Shown here one piece after another: positions 5,279-5,427 of a stretch of DNA of 5,427 nucleotides (positions within the stretch are counted from its first letter, which is position 1; every line of letters begins with the position of its first letter). The notes under the pieces are model-generated. The model searched no databases, was not told the DNA's origin, and saw only the letters and a program-made list of their open reading frames with translations. The stretch spans positions 1-5,427 of the forward strand of contig JAYKJI010000176.1 in assembly GCA_035285405.1 (NCBI GenBank), given 5' to 3'. The position numbers and the translations under genes are program-made. This stretch comes from Woronichinia sp035285405 (GTDB taxonomy: Bacteria > Cyanobacteriota > Cyanobacteriia > Cyanobacteriales > Microcystaceae).

Positions 5279-5427
5279 CTAAAACACAACCCCTTCATAC
5301 AGAAGCTCGATCGCAAACTCTAATTCAAGACTCGATAGGGCGATCGCCTCCCTAGCCGTATAGGGATAATAGAGCCACATTCTGCCCTCGCCACGCCGGT
5401 ACTTTTCTACCGATATTTTATCGGAAT
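5279..5427 (-). CDS. Uma2-family endonuclease-like protein, C-terminal part only
   Basis: The last 48 codons of a gene entering from the right edge end at TAG (5281-5279). The tail reads VEKYRRGEGRMWLYYPYT, then ALSSLELEFAIELLYEGVVF. This follows the characteristic C-terminal pattern of Uma2 (DUF820) proteins: a strand with VExYRR, an aromatic strand, then a SLEL-x-F...LYEGV ending. Uma2 proteins have a PD-(D/E)XK nuclease-like fold and are highly multiplied in cyanobacteria. Their cellular role is unsettled. The acidic and lysine catalytic residues would lie upstream, outside the window, so integrity cannot be judged. The gene converges with the plus-strand frame ending at 5208, leaving 70 bases with no clear terminator. 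Confidence 0.85.
   Translation of the reverse strand, partial: SDKISVEKYRRGEGRMWLYYPYTAREAIALSSLELEFAIELLYEGVVF
5340..5347. repeat. HIP1 octamer
   Basis: GCGATCGC, extended to the palindrome GGCGATCGCC, lies inside the Uma2-family gene. Confidence 0.9.

Noticed and set aside
5410..5424. Perfect hairpin CCGATA-TTT-TATCGG
   Set aside because: It lies within the Uma2-family coding frame, where the codons read DKIS. A single 6-bp dyad there is likely to be chance.

Overview
The window looks cyanobacterial. It has four copies of the octamer GCGATCGC (HIP1), at 350, 3755, 4953 and 5340. It also has a C-run/G-run palindrome of a type widespread in cyanobacterial intergenic DNA, the tail of a Uma2-family (DUF820) gene, and a very large HTH-NACHT-HEAT protein of a kind common in filamentous and colonial cyanobacteria. 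The genus cannot be determined from what is here.

Layout, left to right. A possible 12-codon gene tail (3-41) is followed by a complete tRNA-Thr(CGU) gene (53-125). Next comes a gene-free stretch (126-273) with two good hairpins and, on the minus strand, a tRNA D-arm-like hairpin followed by five T. Most of the window (274-4410, minus strand) is one 1378-residue signal-transduction NTPase of the STAND class. Its domains in order are an N-terminal helix-turn-helix, a NACHT NTPase, a winged-helix/helical linker, about 16 HEAT-like repeats, a Cys/His helical motif, and an uncharacterised alpha/beta C-terminal domain. It ends convergently towards the tRNA. Upstream is a 259-base leader and divergent spacer with tandem hairpins that overlap the Shine-Dalgarno sequence of the big gene. 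On the plus strand follow two small genes (44 and 68 codons), separated by the C-run/G-run palindrome, and a doubtful overlapping frame to 5208. The window closes with the C-terminal 48 codons of a minus-strand Uma2-family gene.

The 1378-residue protein is the centre of interest. Bacterial NACHT proteins of this architecture are known or predicted antiphage sensors (bNACHT family). In that scheme the HEAT solenoid would be the ligand-sensing arm, the NACHT module the switch, and one of the terminal domains the output. No nuclease, TIR, protease or other recognised effector is visible in it, so the output is unknown. Base composition supports a mosaic gene: about 53% GC by hand count in a 60-base sample of the NACHT part (3541-3600), 18% in a sample of the HEAT part (1921-1980), and 58% in a sample of the C-terminal part (421-480). 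The position beside a tRNA gene, with a partial inverted copy of the tRNA D-arm at the gene's end, fits an accessory or defence locus, but this is inference. Nothing shows that the small divergent genes work with the NACHT protein.
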